64,000 bases of DNA. Source: Pseudomonadales bacterium. Its GTDB lineage: Bacteria; Pseudomonadota; Gammaproteobacteria; Pseudomonadales; Azotimanducaceae. The DNA is taken from contig JAHRWB010000025.1 in NCBI GenBank assembly GCA_019090385.1, positions 1 to 64,000 of the forward strand, written 5' to 3'. Numbering within the stretch: the first letter of the stretch is position 1; each line of letters begins with the position of its first letter. Below are positions 62,235 to 64,000 of the stretch, one piece after another. Under the pieces are notes generated by a model. That model was not told the origin of the DNA. It saw only the letters and a list, made by a program, of their open reading frames with translations, and did no database searches. The position numbers and the translations under genes were made by a program.

Positions 62235-64000
62235 ATGGTGTCGATGTCTCAATTCTCATTGGCCTTAGATAAGCATATTGATGGGAATTACACTGGCCAG
62301 GATAGTCAGTTATTTAAAAAGTTCACATCAATGATTTGGGGACAGGAAGCCAACGAAGCATTGGGCGAGCGCCCAGTGGCTAATTTATACAGCGTTACGC
62401 TGAGTTTGTTTGATTTTCTAGGTAAAGCCGGTGATCAAATGATGGGTAGTGAGGGCGCACCAGCTACCAACGCAGGAAGTGCTGTTATAGAGGCTTCTCA
62501 ACTTCGAGGGTTTAGTCTGCGTATTTCGAATACTGATGCGGAGCGTGGCGATCTGCAAAATGTGAATACCCGTATCATGCTTTTGCATGAGGATATGCCT
62601 TTTATCACTGATTCGGTGCTATTGCAGCTCAGCCATGATGGGCTGGCAGCCCACACACTGAGAAGTATTGTTTTAGAACCTCAACGAAGTGGTGAAAAAC
62701 TCGTTGGCTTGCACGGTGGGACAGCTGAAACTCTGATTTATGCAGAGATAGATCCTATTGACGAGGATGAATTTCCCGCGTTACGCAAGCGAATCACGGA
62801 CACGATGATTTATGTTCGTCAGGTAGTTGCAGATTTTCCGGCTATGAAGTCAAAATTGGCTGAGCATATCAGCACGCTCGAAAACATGCCTTCCTGGTCT
62901 GAGCGACAGAAAACTGATGCGCTTGGTTTCCTGCGTTGGTTGTCAGCGGACAACTTTACTTTTTTAGGTTATCGAGAATTTTCTTACGCTGACAGAAGTA
63001 TTCGGCAGGTTCCGAATACGGCTTTGGGCGTACTCAAACTGCGCAAGCAGGCTTCCAGGCGGGAAATTGCAGAAATACCTGAGCGCAGACGTAATTTTAT
63101 ACTGGAACCCAGCATTTTGTCCTTTTCCAAATCAGGTACCAGATCTGGCGTGCACCGCTTTGCTTATCCAGATTACATAGGCATTAAACATCTGGATGAT
63201 GAAGGTAATGTTATTGGCGAAAGTGGGTTTACGGGTCTTTTTACTTCTCGTGTGTACACCGAGCACCCGGATAATATTCCCATTATTAACCAGAAAGTAT
63301 TGCGTTTGCTGGTACGTTCCAATTTGCGGCTGGATGGTTTTAGCGGCAAGGTGCTTGGTCATATATTGGCAACTCATCCCAGAGACGAATTATTTCAAGC
63401 CAGTGAAGATGAATTGTATGAAACTGCCATGTCCATGACTTATAACCATGAACAAAGCCGTATCAAACTCTATATTCGTGAAGATAACTATGGGCTATTT
63501 GTCTATTGTCTTGTTTATACGCCACGGGAATTAAATAGTACGAGTTTACGAGAGCGCATGCAGGAGATGTTATGTAATGCGCTGGGTGCAATTGATGCTG
63601 AATTCTATTCCTATTTCTCTGAATCCATATTGGTTCGAACACAGTTTATCTTGCGTGTAGATCCCGACGTACATCGTGAATACGATGTCAAAGAATTGGA
63701 ATCACGTATCGTTGCTCTGACCCGGGATTGGTCCCAGGATTTTTCCTCAATGCTGATGAAGCAATATGGCGCTAAAAAAGGCCGCAGGCATATACGCAAG
63801 TATGGCAAAGCGTTTCCGACAGCCTATCGCGAATTTTTTTCAGTGCGTACTGCGGCCTATGACGTAGAGCATTTGGAGGCCTTGGCAGAAAACCGTGATC
63901 TTGCTATGCGATTTTATAGGCCGGCTAACAATAATGATATGCGGGTAAATCTAAAGATTTATCGCTTGGGCGATCATCTGCCTCTATCCGATATTTTGCC
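62235..64000 (+). CDS. NAD-specific glutamate dehydrogenase (large 180-kDa type), 5' part
   Basis: The frame opens at ATG 62235 (MVSMSQFSLALDKHIDGNYT) behind GGAAGG and stays open to the window end, giving 588 codons of what is normally about 1,600. The N-terminal regulatory segments HEDMPFITDSVLLQLSHDGL and FLRWLSADNFTFLGYREF are diagnostic of the large NAD-GDH family (GdhB/GDH2 of Pseudomonas type). The enzyme deaminates glutamate to 2-oxoglutarate. The gene is cut by the window boundary, so its catalytic domain is not visible. Confidence 0.93.
   Translation, partial: MVSMSQFSLALDKHIDGNYTGQDSQLFKKFTSMIWGQEANEALGERPVANLYSVTLSLFDFLGKAGDQMMGSEGAPATNAGSAVIEASQLRGFSLRISNTDAERGDLQNVNTRIMLLHEDMPFITDSVLLQLSHDGLAAHTLRSIVLEPQRSGEKLVGLHGGTAETLIYAEIDPIDEDEFPALRKRITDTMIYVRQVVADFPAMKSKLAEHISTLENMPSWSERQKTDALGFLRWLSADNFTFLGYREFSYADRSIRQVPNTALGVLKLRKQASRREIAEIPERRRNFILEPSILSFSKSGTRSGVHRFAYPDYIGIKHLDDEGNVIGESGFTGLFTSRVYTEHPDNIPIINQKVLRLLVRSNLRLDGFSGKVLGHILATHPRDELFQASEDELYETAMSMTYNHEQSRIKLYIREDNYGLFVYCLVYTPRELNSTSLRERMQEMLCNALGAIDAEFYSYFSESILVRTQFILRVDPDVHREYDVKELESRIVALTRDWSQDFSSMLMKQYGAKKGRRHIRKYGKAFPTAYREFFSVRTAAYDVEHLEALAENRDLAMRFYRPANNNDMRVNLKIYRLGDHLPLSDIL

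Overview
The window looks like chromosomal DNA of an aerobic, heterotrophic gammaproteobacterium with moderate GC. The combination of an assimilatory nitrate cluster arranged much as in Pseudomonas, an rmlBACD operon, a large NAD-glutamate dehydrogenase, a TonB receptor, and many acyl-CoA and CoA-transferase genes suggests a marine lineage of the Cellvibrionales/Spongiibacteraceae/Halieaceae type. That placement is an inference from gene content; no marker such as rRNA is present. No complete insertion sequence, prophage or CRISPR array is visible.

Layout. Positions 1-251 are a 24/25-bp tandem repeat array. From 280 to 7660 lies an acyl-CoA region: a leftward NUDIX, acyl-CoA dehydrogenase (two genes) and dienelactone-hydrolase operon, a rightward hydrolase and family III CoA-transferase pair, and an MDR oxidoreductase. 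From 7794 to 19636 lies a nitrate assimilation locus. Leftward it holds nirB, nirD, a PhzF-like gene, a NasA/NarB-type nitrate reductase and a fused ferredoxin/DmsC-like membrane protein. Rightward it holds a NarK-type transporter and a PP2C-kinase fusion. The divergent region between the two arms carries a sigma54-type promoter and a 26-bp perfect palindrome. From 19814 to 36923 is a dense catabolic accessory region: ABM monooxygenase, CoA-transferase, VOC, thioesterase, two CMD-family proteins, MHS and spinster-type transporters, two amidohydrolases, a PQQ dehydrogenase, an SDR, an MBL hydrolase, a DUF35 plus thiolase-like pair and a Zn alcohol dehydrogenase.

From 36915 the window holds a 13-bp tandem repeat, an unknown membrane protein and a TonB receptor. 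A second acyl-CoA block follows (CoA-transferase, acyl-CoA dehydrogenase, NUDIX, GST, class V aminotransferase, SDR). Next come a USP/SulP pair, a decayed paralogue of the unknown membrane protein, another acyl-CoA dehydrogenase, tRNA-Arg(CCT), and a secreted ankyrin protein. The right end is more housekeeping: a flippase-like membrane protein, CDP-alcohol phosphatidyltransferase, an SDR, a CDF transporter, pdxH, rmlBACD and the 5' part of NAD-glutamate dehydrogenase.

How it fits together. The nitrate locus should import nitrate, reduce it to nitrite with electrons probably drawn from the quinol pool, and reduce nitrite to ammonium with NirBD under nitrogen (sigma54) control. The catabolic blocks look like uptake (TonB, MFS), oxidation (PQQ and Zn dehydrogenases, SDRs), CoA activation (three CaiB-type proteins), beta-oxidation (four acyl-CoA dehydrogenases), aldol or thiolytic cleavage (DUF35/thiolase) and CoA recycling (NUDIX, thioesterase) of one or more hydrophobic or cyclic carboxylic acids. 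The substrate cannot be read from sequence. The most unusual items are the quinol-type nitrate reductase module, the palindrome cluster in the nitrate promoter region, the CoA-transferase lacking the usual aspartate, the 13-bp repeat copied from a stop-codon region, and the membrane protein family with one intact and one decayed copy.
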